Positions 9,813 through 18,862 of a stretch of DNA of 50,675 bases are shown in pieces (within the stretch, counting starts at the first letter, position 1; each line of letters starts with the position of its first letter). The translations under genes were made by a program, and so were the position numbers. The notes beneath the pieces were generated by a model. That model ran no database searches and was not told the origin of the DNA. It was given only the letters and a program-made list of their open reading frames with translations. The stretch is from Verrucomicrobiota bacterium. Lineage in GTDB: Bacteria; Verrucomicrobiota; Verrucomicrobiia; Chthoniobacterales; UBA10450. Location: the NCBI GenBank assembly GCA_003221295.1, contig QHRA01000176.1:1-50675 (forward strand), given 5' to 3'.

Positions 9813-11600
9813 GTGAAAAGCGTCCTTTTCGTTTGTACTGGTAATGTTTGTCGCAGTCCCATTGCGGAAGGTCTTTTTCGCCGCCTCCTGGGAAATCGCA
9901 AGGACATTGAAGTGGCCTCGGCCGGCGTGCATGCGGTACGCGGACAGCCGCCAAGTTCACACGCGATCGAGGTCTGCGCCGAGGAAGGCGCCGGAATCGG
10001 CAATTTGCGGAGCCAGCCGTTGACCGGCGCATTAGTCGAACGCGCGACCCATATTTTCGCCATGACCGGGGCGCACGTGGAAGCGATCCAGATGCTTTTT
10101 CCAAATGCAGCCGATAAGACTTTTCTGTTGCGCGAGTTTGAAGAAGCGGGCGCAACCTGCTGGCGTGATGTCCCCGATCCCATCGGACTCGGGCGCGATG
10201 TTTATAATAGTTGCGCGGAGACGATTAAAAACGCCTTGCCCAGCGTGCTCGCGTTTGTAGAAGAGAGCGAAGTAGCCGTGCGCTCCAGCGGGCGAAGTGG
10301 CGGTGCTTCCACTTATCTGATGAGCGATCTTCCGCATTCGACTGAACCGAGTTTAGGCGCGCCCAGCGGCGGTCTGCGCAAAGTCGATCCGGAAATTTAT
10401 GACGCAGTCGCAGCCGAAGAGAAACGGCAGCGTGAAAATATCGAGCTGATCGCGTCGGAAAATTTCACCAGCCGCGCAGTCATGGAAGCACAAGGAAGCG
10501 TGTTGACCAACAAATACGCCGAAGGTTATCCCGCGAAACGGTGGTACGGGGGCTGCGAAAATGTCGATACCGTCGAATCGCTCGCGATCGATCGAGCCAA
10601 GCGATTGTTCGGCGCAGAACACGTGAACGTGCAGCCACACAGCGGCTCGCAGGCGAACATGGCAGTCTATTTTTCGATGCTGAAAGTAGGCGACAAGATT
10701 TTGACGATGAACCTCGCCCACGGCGGTCATCTCACCCACGGCCATCCGGCAAACTTTTCCGGAAAATTTTATCAAGTTACACATTACGGCGTAGCTGAGA
10801 AAACCGAGCAGATCGATTACGACGCCCTCGAAAAGCTGGCCAACGAAACCAAGCCGGCGATGATCACGGCCGGCGCATCGGCTTATCCGCGCACGCTCGA
10901 TTTTCCGCGTTTGCGTCACATCGCTGATGCCTGCGGGGCGCTCCTTTTCATTGACATGGCGCACGTCGCCGGGCTAGTCGCGGGCGGCCAGCATCCGAGT
11001 CCGATTCCACACGCGCAATTTGTCACCACCACGACCCACAAAAGCTTGCGCGGCCCCCGCGGTGGTATCGTGTTATGCGAGGAGAAATACGCGAAACAGA
11101 TCGACTCGATGGTTTTCCCGGGCATTCAGGGTGGGCCGCTCATGCACGTGATCGCAGCGAAAGCGGTTTGTTTTCACGAAGCATTGCAGCCACAGTTTCG
11201 CGAGTATCAAAAGCAGGTGGTGACGAATGCGAAAGCGCTCGCTGCCGGTTTGAGCAAACACGGCTATCGCATCGTCAGCGGTGGCACTGATAATCATCTG
11301 ATGCTGGTGGACCTACGCCCCAAGGAAATTAATGGAAAACAAGCGCAGGAAGTTCTCGATCGGGCGGGCATCACGGTAAACAAGAATGCGATTCCTTTCG
11401 ACACCTATCCGATCTTCAAGCCGGGAGGGATTCGTGTCGGGACACCGGCCGTGACCACGCGTGGAATGCGTGAGGAAGAAATGCTGGAGATTGCCGATCT
11501 CGTTGCCGAAGCGCTGCAAAATCGCGATGATAATGCCGCGCTCGAACGGACCCGCGGAAAGGTACGCGAGCTTACACGGAGATTCCCGCTGCCGAATTAG
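9813..11600 (+). CDS. glyA: Fusion: low-molecular-weight protein phosphatase domain + serine hydroxymethyltransferase
   Basis: N-terminal CX5R loop [19 protein letters not shown] and DPIG motif; C-terminal complete SHMT ([36 protein letters not shown]); no stop between domains. Internal ATG at 10320 could give SHMT alone. Confidence 0.93.
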   Translation: MKSVLFVCTGNVCRSPIAEGLFRRLLGNRKDIEVASAGVHAVRGQPPSSHAIEVCAEEGAGIGNLRSQPLTGALVERATHIFAMTGAHVEAIQMLFPNAADKTFLLREFEEAGATCWRDVPDPIGLGRDVYNSCAETIKNALPSVLAFVEESEVAVRSSGRSGGASTYLMSDLPHSTEPSLGAPSGGLRKVDPEIYDAVAAEEKRQRENIELIASENFTSRAVMEAQGSVLTNKYAEGYPAKRWYGGCENVDTVESLAIDRAKRLFGAEHVNVQPHSGSQANMAVYFSMLKVGDKILTMNLAHGGHLTHGHPANFSGKFYQVTHYGVAEKTEQIDYDALEKLANETKPAMITAGASAYPRTLDFPRLRHIADACGALLFIDMAHVAGLVAGGQHPSPIPHAQFVTTTTHKSLRGPRGGIVLCEEKYAKQIDSMVFPGIQGGPLMHVIAAKAVCFHEALQPQFREYQKQVVTNAKALAAGLSKHGYRIVSGGTDNHLMLVDLRPKEINGKQAQEVLDRAGITVNKNAIPFDTYPIFKPGGIRVGTPAVTTRGMREEEMLEIADLVAEALQNRDDNAALERTRGKVRELTRRFPLPN

Positions 11601-11605
11601 GCCAG

Positions 11606-11735
11606 GAACACAGGCCTTCTGGCCTGTGCGCACAGCGGAGTTACACTCCGCTGAACGCTGCAAATGCGGAGGCATCACCGAAATTACAACAGCGGACAGA
11701 ATGTCCGCTGGGCGCACCGGCTGAAAGTCTGTGTT
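11606..11735. repeat. Cluster of short hairpins between glyA and zwf
   Basis: aggccttctggcct, cagcggagttacactccgctg, cagcggacagaatgtccgctg: three consecutive perfect or near-perfect inverted repeats. Confidence 0.85.
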
Positions 11736-11742
11736 CCGCCCC

Positions 11743-11827
11743 TTGTCATTCCGAGCGAAGTCGAGGAATCTCTAACTATTCTCGTCGGAAAAATTTAGAG
11801 ATGTCTCGACTTCGCTCGACATGACAA
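11743..11827. repeat. Family A palindromic repeat (copy A2), full hairpin
   Basis: ttgtcattccgagcgaagtcgaggaatctcta ... tagagatgtctcgacttcgctcgacatgacaa; arms nearly complementary. Confidence 0.95.
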
Positions 11828-13359
11828 AGGCTACTGAACAAACAAATCCGCTGCGCGAGGGTTTAAGCACGCGCGCCGTGCCGCAGCCGTGTGCGATTGT
11901 CATCTTCGGCGCCACCGGTGACCTGACCCACCGGAAATTGATTCCAGCGCTGTACAATCTTGCCGCCGATGGAGAATTGCCACCGGCGGTGACCGTCATC
12001 GGTTTCGCTCGTCGCCCTAAAAGCGACGACGACTTCCGTAAGGAACTTGCAGAAACCACCAAACAATTTTCGCGTCAGGATGTTCGCGAAGACATCTGGA
12101 AGACTTTTTCGCAATCGCATTTCTACCATCAAAGCGAGTTCGAAGATGAATCGGGATATCAATCGCTCGCCAAGCGTCTCGACAAGATCGACGAAGAACG
12201 CGGTACCCGCGGCAACCGTTTGTTTTATTTCGCGGCCGCCCCGGAGCAATTCGAACCGATCCTGAAAAACCTTGAAGCTGCCGGACTCAATAAAGCGAAG
12301 GAAGGCAGTTGGGCACGCGTCATCATTGAAAAACCGTTCGGACGCGATCTTGCTTCCGCGCAAGAATTAAATCGGGTCGTCTTCGGTGCGTTCGCCGAAA
12401 ATCAGACTTACCGCATCGACCATTTTCTCGGAAAGGAGACGGCACAGAATATTCTCGTTCTCCGCTTCGCTAACGCGATTTTCGAGCCGATCTGGAACGC
12501 GCGCTACATCGATCACGTCCAGATCACTGCCGCCGAAACACTCGGAGTAGAGGGCCGGGCCGGTTACTACGAAACCGCCGGCGCCTTGCGCGACATGGTA
12601 CAAAACCATTTGCTGCAGCTTCTTTGCCTCGTTGCGATGGAGGCGCCGACCGACCTTAGCGCCGATAGCATTCGCGACGAAAAAGTGAAAGTCGTTCGTT
12701 CCTTGCATCATTATCGCGCCGATGAAATCGCGGAGCTGGTTGTGCGCGGCCAATACATCAGGGGCGCGATCAATGCCAAGAATGTTCCGGGTTACCGCGA
12801 GGAAGAAAAAGTGGATCCAAAGTCCGAGACTGAAACTTATGGAGCGCTACGATTGCGCATTGACAACTGGCGCTGGTCGGAGGTTCCCATCTATCTGCGA
12901 GTCGGAAAACGTTTGCCGAAATCTGCCACGGAAATTTCTGTGCACTTCAAGAAAGCGCCGATGGTTTTATTTAATCGTGATAGCACCGAGCACGATCAAA
13001 ATGTGCTCGTCATTCGCATCCAACCCGACGAAGGAATTTCATTGCGGATGATGGCAAAAATCCCAGGAACGAGTCTGCGCATCGAGCCGGTAAAGATGGA
13101 TTTCCATTACGGAACCAGTTTTGGCAAAGCCAGCCCGGAAGCGTATGAACGTTTGCTCCTCGATGCTATGAGCGGCGACGCCACCCTCTTCGCTCGCCGC
13201 GATGAGGTGGAGGAAGCATGGGCATTTATCGACACAATTGAACAGGCCTGGACGGGGAAAGACGCGCCGCCGTTAACATTTTATCCTGCCGGCTCGTGGG
13301 GACCGGAAGAAGCCGATGAACTTCTCGCTCGCGATGGCCGAGCGTGGAGGCGATTATGA
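11821..13359 (+). CDS. zwf: Glucose-6-phosphate 1-dehydrogenase
   Basis: IFGATGDLTHRKLIPALYNL, RIDHFLGKETAQNILVLRFAN, C-terminal YPAGSWGPEEADELL. Confidence 0.96.
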   Translation: MTKATEQTNPLREGLSTRAVPQPCAIVIFGATGDLTHRKLIPALYNLAADGELPPAVTVIGFARRPKSDDDFRKELAETTKQFSRQDVREDIWKTFSQSHFYHQSEFEDESGYQSLAKRLDKIDEERGTRGNRLFYFAAAPEQFEPILKNLEAAGLNKAKEGSWARVIIEKPFGRDLASAQELNRVVFGAFAENQTYRIDHFLGKETAQNILVLRFANAIFEPIWNARYIDHVQITAAETLGVEGRAGYYETAGALRDMVQNHLLQLLCLVAMEAPTDLSADSIRDEKVKVVRSLHHYRADEIAELVVRGQYIRGAINAKNVPGYREEEKVDPKSETETYGALRLRIDNWRWSEVPIYLRVGKRLPKSATEISVHFKKAPMVLFNRDSTEHDQNVLVIRIQPDEGISLRMMAKIPGTSLRIEPVKMDFHYGTSFGKASPEAYERLLLDAMSGDATLFARRDEVEEAWAFIDTIEQAWTGKDAPPLTFYPAGSWGPEEADELLARDGRAWRRL

Positions 13360-13375
13360 AAGAAATCGCTCCACC

Positions 13376-13460
13376 CGTCATCCCGAGCGAAGCTGACGGA
13401 TCCCGCCGCGGAAGCTTTAAGGAAACATCGCGGGATCCCCCGACTGCGCTCGGGATGACG
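13376..13460. repeat. Family A palindromic repeat (copy A3)
   Basis: cgtcatcccgagcgaagctgacggatcccgc ... gcgggatcccccgactgcgctcgggatgacg. Confidence 0.92.
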
Positions 13461-13479
13461 AGGATGGGAAATCGCTAAA

Positions 13480-14541
13480 ATGCCTGCTATCGCTGAAACT
13501 GTTTCGCTCGGCCTCCCAGTCGCGATCGATCGCATCGACCGCGAGTTAAAAAAACTTTGGAGCGAAGGCGAAGGAGCGATGACGCGGGCGTCGCTGATGA
13601 ATCTCGCGGTCTACAGCGAAGAGTCCGGGTCGCTCACCCGCAACACCCGGTTACTGGCCCGAATCACCGAGAACCACGCTTGTCGGGCAATTGTTATTGG
13701 GGCCGATCCCCGCGCTAAAAACGATCGGATGGAGGCATGGATTAGCGCCCACTGCCACCTTAGTCGCGCCGGGACCAAGCGAGTTTGCTCGGAACAGATT
13801 TCATTTCTACTCGAAGGCGCAATGGTCAAGCTGCTCCCGAGCATTGTTTTTTCCCAGCTCGATTCCGATCTCCCGCTCTATCTTTGGTGGCAATCGGAAT
13901 TTGCCGAGCCGATGGACCCGCAGCTTTGGTCGTGGATTGATCGATTGATTTACGACAGCCAATCGTGGCGCGATTTCAACGCCCAGATACGCTTGGTCGA
14001 GATGGCGCAGCGCGAAGCCAAACAACGCATCGTGCTCTGTGATTTGAATTGGACTCGACTCGTTCATTTCCGTCTCGCTTTCGCCCAGTTTTTCGATCAT
14101 CCGGGCTCGCATCATCATTTCCGTGAAATCAAAAATGGCTCGATCATCTTTGGTAACGGATTTCGCTCGACCGCAATTCTTTTTGTCGGATGGCTCGCGG
14201 CGCAACTCGGTTGGGAGATTCGGAGTGAGAAAAACGCCGGACGAATTGAATTGGAAAACTCCGACGGAGAAACGGTGCGGATCCAATTACAGGAAAAAGG
14301 CGACGACGCGCCAATTGCATCCTTTACCGCACAATCGCACGGGATCGAATTCCAAGTAACGCAAGCAGAATGCGGCGATCTACTCGAAGTCTGTCGCAGC
14401 AAATTAGGCGAAGTTCCCGCTCGCCAGGTTCTGCCATCGTCGGAGAACGATCCGGTCAAATTAATGAGCGAAGAGCTGATGCGGGGCGGACCGCACCACG
14501 TTTACCTTCGCGCAGTTGAGAAAGTCCGCGAGCTGCTGTAG
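13480..14541 (+). CDS. opcA: Glucose-6-phosphate dehydrogenase assembly protein OpcA
   Basis: Position directly after zwf; 353 aa; LPLYLWWQSEF and overall OpcA-like organisation. Confidence 0.85.
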   Translation: MPAIAETVSLGLPVAIDRIDRELKKLWSEGEGAMTRASLMNLAVYSEESGSLTRNTRLLARITENHACRAIVIGADPRAKNDRMEAWISAHCHLSRAGTKRVCSEQISFLLEGAMVKLLPSIVFSQLDSDLPLYLWWQSEFAEPMDPQLWSWIDRLIYDSQSWRDFNAQIRLVEMAQREAKQRIVLCDLNWTRLVHFRLAFAQFFDHPGSHHHFREIKNGSIIFGNGFRSTAILFVGWLAAQLGWEIRSEKNAGRIELENSDGETVRIQLQEKGDDAPIASFTAQSHGIEFQVTQAECGDLLEVCRSKLGEVPARQVLPSSENDPVKLMSEELMRGGPHHVYLRAVEKVRELL

Positions 14542-14563
14542 GCGGTCGCCCTCAAAACGTACT

Positions 14564-14650
14564 TTGTCATTCCGAGCGAAGTCGAGGAATCTCTAACTAT
14601 TCTTTCTCAGGAGAAAACTAGAGATGTCTCGACTTCGCTCGACATGACAA
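14564..14650. repeat. Family A palindromic repeat (copy A4), full hairpin between convergent genes
   Basis: Arms almost identical to copy A2; loop region differs (ctttctcaggagaaaact versus ctcgtcggaaaaattt). Confidence 0.95.
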
Positions 14651-14682
14651 AAGTGAGACCCTGCCGGTGGCGACAATCGCAG

Positions 14683-15900
14683 CTACAACCCAAAAATCTC
14701 CCGCAGCGCGCGGACGTTCTTCTCGATCGAAAAAATTTCTTCCGCGCGCTTGCGACCTCGGCCACCAAAAGATCGCGCGAGCTCAATGTCGTTAATCAAC
14801 CGGCTGAGCGCATCGGCCGTCGCAGCAGGGTCATTTTGGGCCACCAGCAGTCCCGTTTCACCGTCGCGAACCATTTCCGAAATGCCGCCAATATTGGTCG
14901 AAACAACCGGCAAGGCTGAGGCCATCGCTTCCATTACGACGGTTGGCAGGTTATCCATTGCACCATCGGGATCGATCCGGCATGGCAGTGCGAGAACAGT
15001 CGCCTTGCTCAAGTGCGCCGCGATTTCGGCTTGCGTTTTTGGGCCAGCTAGATGCACGTGCTCGCGCAAATCCTGCCGATGGATGTGCGCCTGCAATTCT
15101 CCTACCAGCGGTCCTTCACCGATAATTTCGCAGCGGAATCCGTGGCCGCGTTGTCGCAGCAAAGCACAGGCGTCGATCAGGGCATCAAAACCTTTTTTGC
15201 TGATCAGACGGCCAATGGAAAGAATAAGCGGCGGCGGCTCGAATTGCGCTGGCTTAAATTGGGCGCAGTCAATCCCGTTATAGATCCGATGCACCCGCTG
15301 CGCGTTTTCGGGAAGGCGTTCCCGCAGCTGATTCGCAGCAAAATCGCTGACCGCGATGACGGCGTTGGTCGATGAGAGGATTTCGGGTAACCCGATTTTG
15401 AAATTGGCGGGAACAAAAATATCGTTGGCATGAACAGTGACGCTGTAATCGATCCCGAAGAATTTCTTAATCCAGAACGCGGTTCGGGCGGCCATGCCTG
15501 CGAAATGGGTGTGCACATGCCGGACACCGAGTTTCTGCAAATGCGTTCCGATGTAAGTCGCTTGATGGAGGCGAAGTGAGTCAGGTTTTCCGCGCCATTC
15601 GTGTAAAGTTCTTCGCATCGGCTTTGGCAAACTGGTCGCCGCCTCATTTGCAAGGCGGGCAAAAGCGTCGCCCTCCGGCAACTGATGCACTCTCGAGATG
15701 ATCGCGCGGTCCCACGTGGTTTCGGGGCCGAAGTCCGGTCCGCGCAGCGAGAAAATTGCGGGGCGGATGCCCTGCCGGAAAAGCTCGGCAATTTCCCGAT
15801 AGCAAAAGGTCTGGGAAAATTTCGGGAACCGTTCAAAAACGTAGGCGAGCACCTCCCGATTTAACGCGCTCCGGCCAGATTGCCAACGCCGGCGAGGCAC
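14683..15900 (-). CDS. Glycosyltransferase family 4
   Basis: VLAYVFERFPKFSQTFCYREI; LSIGRLISKKGFDALIDACALL; PTVVMEAMASALPVVSTNIGGISEMV; true start possibly internal GTG near 15852. Confidence 0.9.
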   Translation of the reverse strand: MPRRRWQSGRSALNREVLAYVFERFPKFSQTFCYREIAELFRQGIRPAIFSLRGPDFGPETTWDRAIISRVHQLPEGDAFARLANEAATSLPKPMRRTLHEWRGKPDSLRLHQATYIGTHLQKLGVRHVHTHFAGMAARTAFWIKKFFGIDYSVTVHANDIFVPANFKIGLPEILSSTNAVIAVSDFAANQLRERLPENAQRVHRIYNGIDCAQFKPAQFEPPPLILSIGRLISKKGFDALIDACALLRQRGHGFRCEIIGEGPLVGELQAHIHRQDLREHVHLAGPKTQAEIAAHLSKATVLALPCRIDPDGAMDNLPTVVMEAMASALPVVSTNIGGISEMVRDGETGLLVAQNDPAATADALSRLINDIELARSFGGRGRKRAEEIFSIEKNVRALREIFGL

Positions 15901-15937
15901 GAAATCCGCTTATATATAAGTTAGACGCGCGTCCTGC

Positions 15938-16987
15938 ATGACTTTTGCTGTAGTCAGGGCCGTGCCCCGTCGCGATTTCTTCTCCTTTTGCACGACACTC
16001 CGGCCGATTGAGCTGAAGGCCCTCGGCGAACTGTCGCACGTGCGGCATTTGCAAAAAGGCGAATTGATCTATACCACCGGCGAGCTCGCGGAGGAAGTCT
16101 ACAGTGTTAATCGGGGCGTCGTTGAGGTGATCCAGCTCATTCCCGGCGAATCGGACGAACGCAGTTTCGTCACTCGCGGCGATATTTTCGGCGTCGCTGA
16201 CGCCCTGGGCAAAATGCCGCGCTCACGTTCGGCGCGGGCCCAGGAAATCGTCAGTCTGCAATGTTTCAACCGCGAGAATTTCGTCGCCATTTCGCAACGG
16301 GTCCCGTCGTTTCTCCTTTTCTTGTGCGAGCAAATGGCGCATCGGCTCAATCAGGTTCGTGCGGGCAAGGGACCAGGCGGATCTCAGAAACTGAGCGGAA
16401 GTCTGGCGAACTTCGATTTGATTACGGTCCACCAAACCATCATCAGCTCCGGACAAACTGGCGAGCTTGAGGTGTTGAACGAACACAACGAACGGATAGC
16501 CACGTTCTATTTTCAAGGCGGTGCGCTTCGTAGCGGTCAATTTCAACAGCTCACCGGCGAGGAAGCATTCTGGCAGCTCTTCCTGAGCGACGATATTCCC
16601 GGGAGTTTTTCCTTCGCCTCCGGAGTGCAGCCAATTACCGATTGCCTGCAATCGGTCGAGATCACTCAATCTCCAAACGATATGCTGATTACCGCGATGC
16701 GGCATCGCGACGAGTTTCACAATCTCAAGAAAACAACGCCTGACCCCAACACGCTCCTGCAACGGCTGGCCCCAAGTTTTGAATGGCCGCCCGATGCGGA
16801 ACCGGAGCTGAAGCCATTGGCGGAACGAATTTGGAACTACAGCTTTGACCGCCGCTTCACTCTTAATGAGCTGTTTCGCCAGAACGCAGTTTGTGAATTG
16901 AAAATCTATCTCGTGGTTTCCGAGATGTTGCGGATTGGGCAAATCGCAACCGTTCATCCCACGCCGCAACTGGCGAAGGCGTCGTGA
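15938..16987 (+). CDS. Cyclic-nucleotide-binding-like domain + DUF4388 (PATAN-like) regulatory protein
   Basis: N-terminal cNMP-like LSHVRHLQKGELIYTTGELAEEVYSVNRGVVEVIQ; central LSGSLANFDLITVHQTIISSGQTGELEVLNEHNERIATFYFQGGALRSGQF typical of DUF4388. Confidence 0.75.
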   Translation: MTFAVVRAVPRRDFFSFCTTLRPIELKALGELSHVRHLQKGELIYTTGELAEEVYSVNRGVVEVIQLIPGESDERSFVTRGDIFGVADALGKMPRSRSARAQEIVSLQCFNRENFVAISQRVPSFLLFLCEQMAHRLNQVRAGKGPGGSQKLSGSLANFDLITVHQTIISSGQTGELEVLNEHNERIATFYFQGGALRSGQFQQLTGEEAFWQLFLSDDIPGSFSFASGVQPITDCLQSVEITQSPNDMLITAMRHRDEFHNLKKTTPDPNTLLQRLAPSFEWPPDAEPELKPLAERIWNYSFDRRFTLNELFRQNAVCELKIYLVVSEMLRIGQIATVHPTPQLAKAS

Positions 16988-17250
16988 AAAAAATCCCCCT
17001 TTTTTTGTTCGTCGCCCTAATCGCGCTGACTCATGGAAGTTGCTCCTACCTTACATCCAACGGCCGCCATCAGGCCGCATATGCCCGTTATATTAGGCAC
17101 TCCAGCCACAACCGGATGAAGCTACAACGAAAGCTCTCCAGTTCGCCGAAAATTCAGCCGCCGCGCATGCAAAGCGAACCAACAGTCGCGACTAGCACCG
17201 GCCCGGAATCTGTTACCACGAGCGCGGAACAAGCCACATCGGAAAACTAG
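16984..17250 (+). CDS. Small predicted lipoprotein/exported protein
   Basis: MKKIPLFLFVALIALTHGSCSYLTSN signal with Cys; start overlaps stop of the upstream gene. Confidence 0.6.
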   Translation: MKKIPLFLFVALIALTHGSCSYLTSNGRHQAAYARYIRHSSHNRMKLQRKLSSSPKIQPPRMQSEPTVATSTGPESVTTSAEQATSEN

Positions 17251-17642
17251 CCGGCATCCCGCTGCACCGGAATCGGTCGGCCGGCATCATCGACCGCGAC
17301 GTAAACGAAAACGCCGCGCGTCACTAGGATTTGCCGGCCGTGTTCCCGGAAGCGTTCGACCCAAACTTCCACCGGGATGGTCATTGATGTGCGGCCAATT
17401 TTTTCCACCCAGGCATAACACGCAACCGTATCCCCTACTCCTACCGGTTGCAGGAATGATAAACCTTCCATCGCGACAGTAACCACGCGCGCTTTCGCTG
17501 TTTTCGAAGCGAGAATGCCGCTGCCGAGATCCATTTGCGACATCAACCATCCGCCAAAAATATCGCCATTGGGATTTGTGTCCGCCGGCATCGCGATGGT
17601 GCGAATGACCAATTCGCCTTTCGGTTTTTCGGGCGACTGCAT
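17247..17642 (-). CDS. Acyl-CoA thioesterase (hotdog fold, YciA-like)
   Basis: MPADTNPNGDIFGGWLMSQMDLGSGILASKTAKARVVTVAMEGLSFLQPVGVGDTVACYAWVEKIGRTSM. Confidence 0.93.
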   Translation of the reverse strand: MQSPEKPKGELVIRTIAMPADTNPNGDIFGGWLMSQMDLGSGILASKTAKARVVTVAMEGLSFLQPVGVGDTVACYAWVEKIGRTSMTIPVEVWVERFREHGRQILVTRGVFVYVAVDDAGRPIPVQRDAG

Positions 17643-17664
17643 GTTGAGTGGTCACCTTATAACC

Positions 17665-17710
17665 GGTCATCCCGAGCGAAGTCGAGGGATCCCGATGAGC
17701 TAGCTTTAAG
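17665..17710. repeat. Family A repeat, partial copy (A5)
   Basis: ggtcatcccgagcgaagtcgagggatcccgatgagctagctttaag. Confidence 0.85.
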
Positions 17711-17809
17711 ATTTCTGGGCTCTGTCTGTAACGGCGCTCTAAAAGCGCCGAAATTTTTCATGCGCCCGGCGGTCATAGACGCCGCTACAGGATTTAACGT
17801 GAATCACGG

Positions 17810-18862
17810 CTACAAAATCAGCATGCAATCACCGTAGCTAAAGAAACGATACCGTTCCCGCACCGCTTCCTCGTAGGCGCGCAGGATAAGTTCGCGACCG
17901 GCAAATGCGCTTACCAGCATGAGCAGGGTCGAACGCGGCAAATGAAAATTTGTTAGCAAAACATCGACCACTCGAAACTGGAACGGCGGATAAATAAAAA
18001 TATTCGTCTCGCCTTGGCTCGCTTGAATTTTTCCAAAACGGCGCTTAACCGATTCCAAGACCCGAACGGTTGTTGTTCCGATCGCCACGATTCGTCGTGC
18101 CCTCGCAATTGCCTCAGCCGAGCCTGGCGAAATCGAAAATCGCTCGGGATGCATTTGATGTTGAGTGATGTCTTCCACTTTGACCGGACGAAAAGTTGCC
18201 ATCCCGACATGAAGCGTGATGAAAACGTGCGGAAGAGCTCCAAGAATTTGCGGCGTGAAATGCAGTCCGGCCGTGGGCGCCGCAAGTGATCCCTCGTACT
18301 TTGCGAACACCGTTTGATAACGCGCTTCATCCTCTGCCTTGTAGCGGCGGTCTACCACTGCCGACCGCTTGATATACGGCGGCAGAGGCATCGCACCGCC
18401 GTGTTGAAGATCGATGTCGTCAGACAACACGATTTCCCGTGGGCCATCAGCAAAAATTTCGCCCGCTTCCGCGCGCACACCTTGAATAAAAGTGGCTATG
18501 CCTTTCCCAAATTTGCGGCTCGGCTTTACCAACGCCTTCCAATGACAAGGTGCAGTTTTCTCCAGGCATAAAAATTCGATTTTCCCGTCGTCGGAAAAAT
18601 GTCGCGCCGGTAAAACGCGCGAGTTATTTAAAACGAGTAGATCGTCATCGCGCAGAAATTTTTCGAGATCAACGAAATGCGCATGTTCGATTTTCTTCCG
18701 GTCGCGATGCAACACCATCATGCGCGAATCCTGCCGACGCGGCAATGGATGTTGCGCAATCAATTCCCGCGGCAGCTCGTAATTGTAATCATTTAGCCGC
18801 GTACTCACGCTTCCATCATCAAAGGATTTGATCGCGCGCGCAAAGGTGACATCATCAGCCAT
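17810..18862 (-). CDS. queA: tRNA preQ1(34) S-adenosylmethionine ribosyltransferase-isomerase
   Basis: LNDYNYELPRELIAQHPLPRRQDSRMMVLHR; GTTVRVLESV; FQFRVVDVLLTNFHLPRSTLLMLVSAFAG; real start may be GTG at 18808. Confidence 0.95.
   Translation of the reverse strand: MADDVTFARAIKSFDDGSVSTRLNDYNYELPRELIAQHPLPRRQDSRMMVLHRDRKKIEHAHFVDLEKFLRDDDLLVLNNSRVLPARHFSDDGKIEFLCLEKTAPCHWKALVKPSRKFGKGIATFIQGVRAEAGEIFADGPREIVLSDDIDLQHGGAMPLPPYIKRSAVVDRRYKAEDEARYQTVFAKYEGSLAAPTAGLHFTPQILGALPHVFITLHVGMATFRPVKVEDITQHQMHPERFSISPGSAEAIARARRIVAIGTTTVRVLESVKRRFGKIQASQGETNIFIYPPFQFRVVDVLLTNFHLPRSTLLMLVSAFAGRELILRAYEEAVRERYRFFSYGDCMLIL

Noticed and set aside
9733-10964. Minus-strand ORFs across the LMW-PTP/GlyA fusion (e.g. 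10353..10964, 203 aa)
   Set aside because: Antisense to a clearly conserved enzyme; no recognisable domain.
11743-14650. CRISPR array formed by the repeated GTCATTCCGAGCGAAG units
   Set aside because: Copies are hairpins flanking genes at irregular distances, not direct repeats with uniform spacers, and no cas genes are present.
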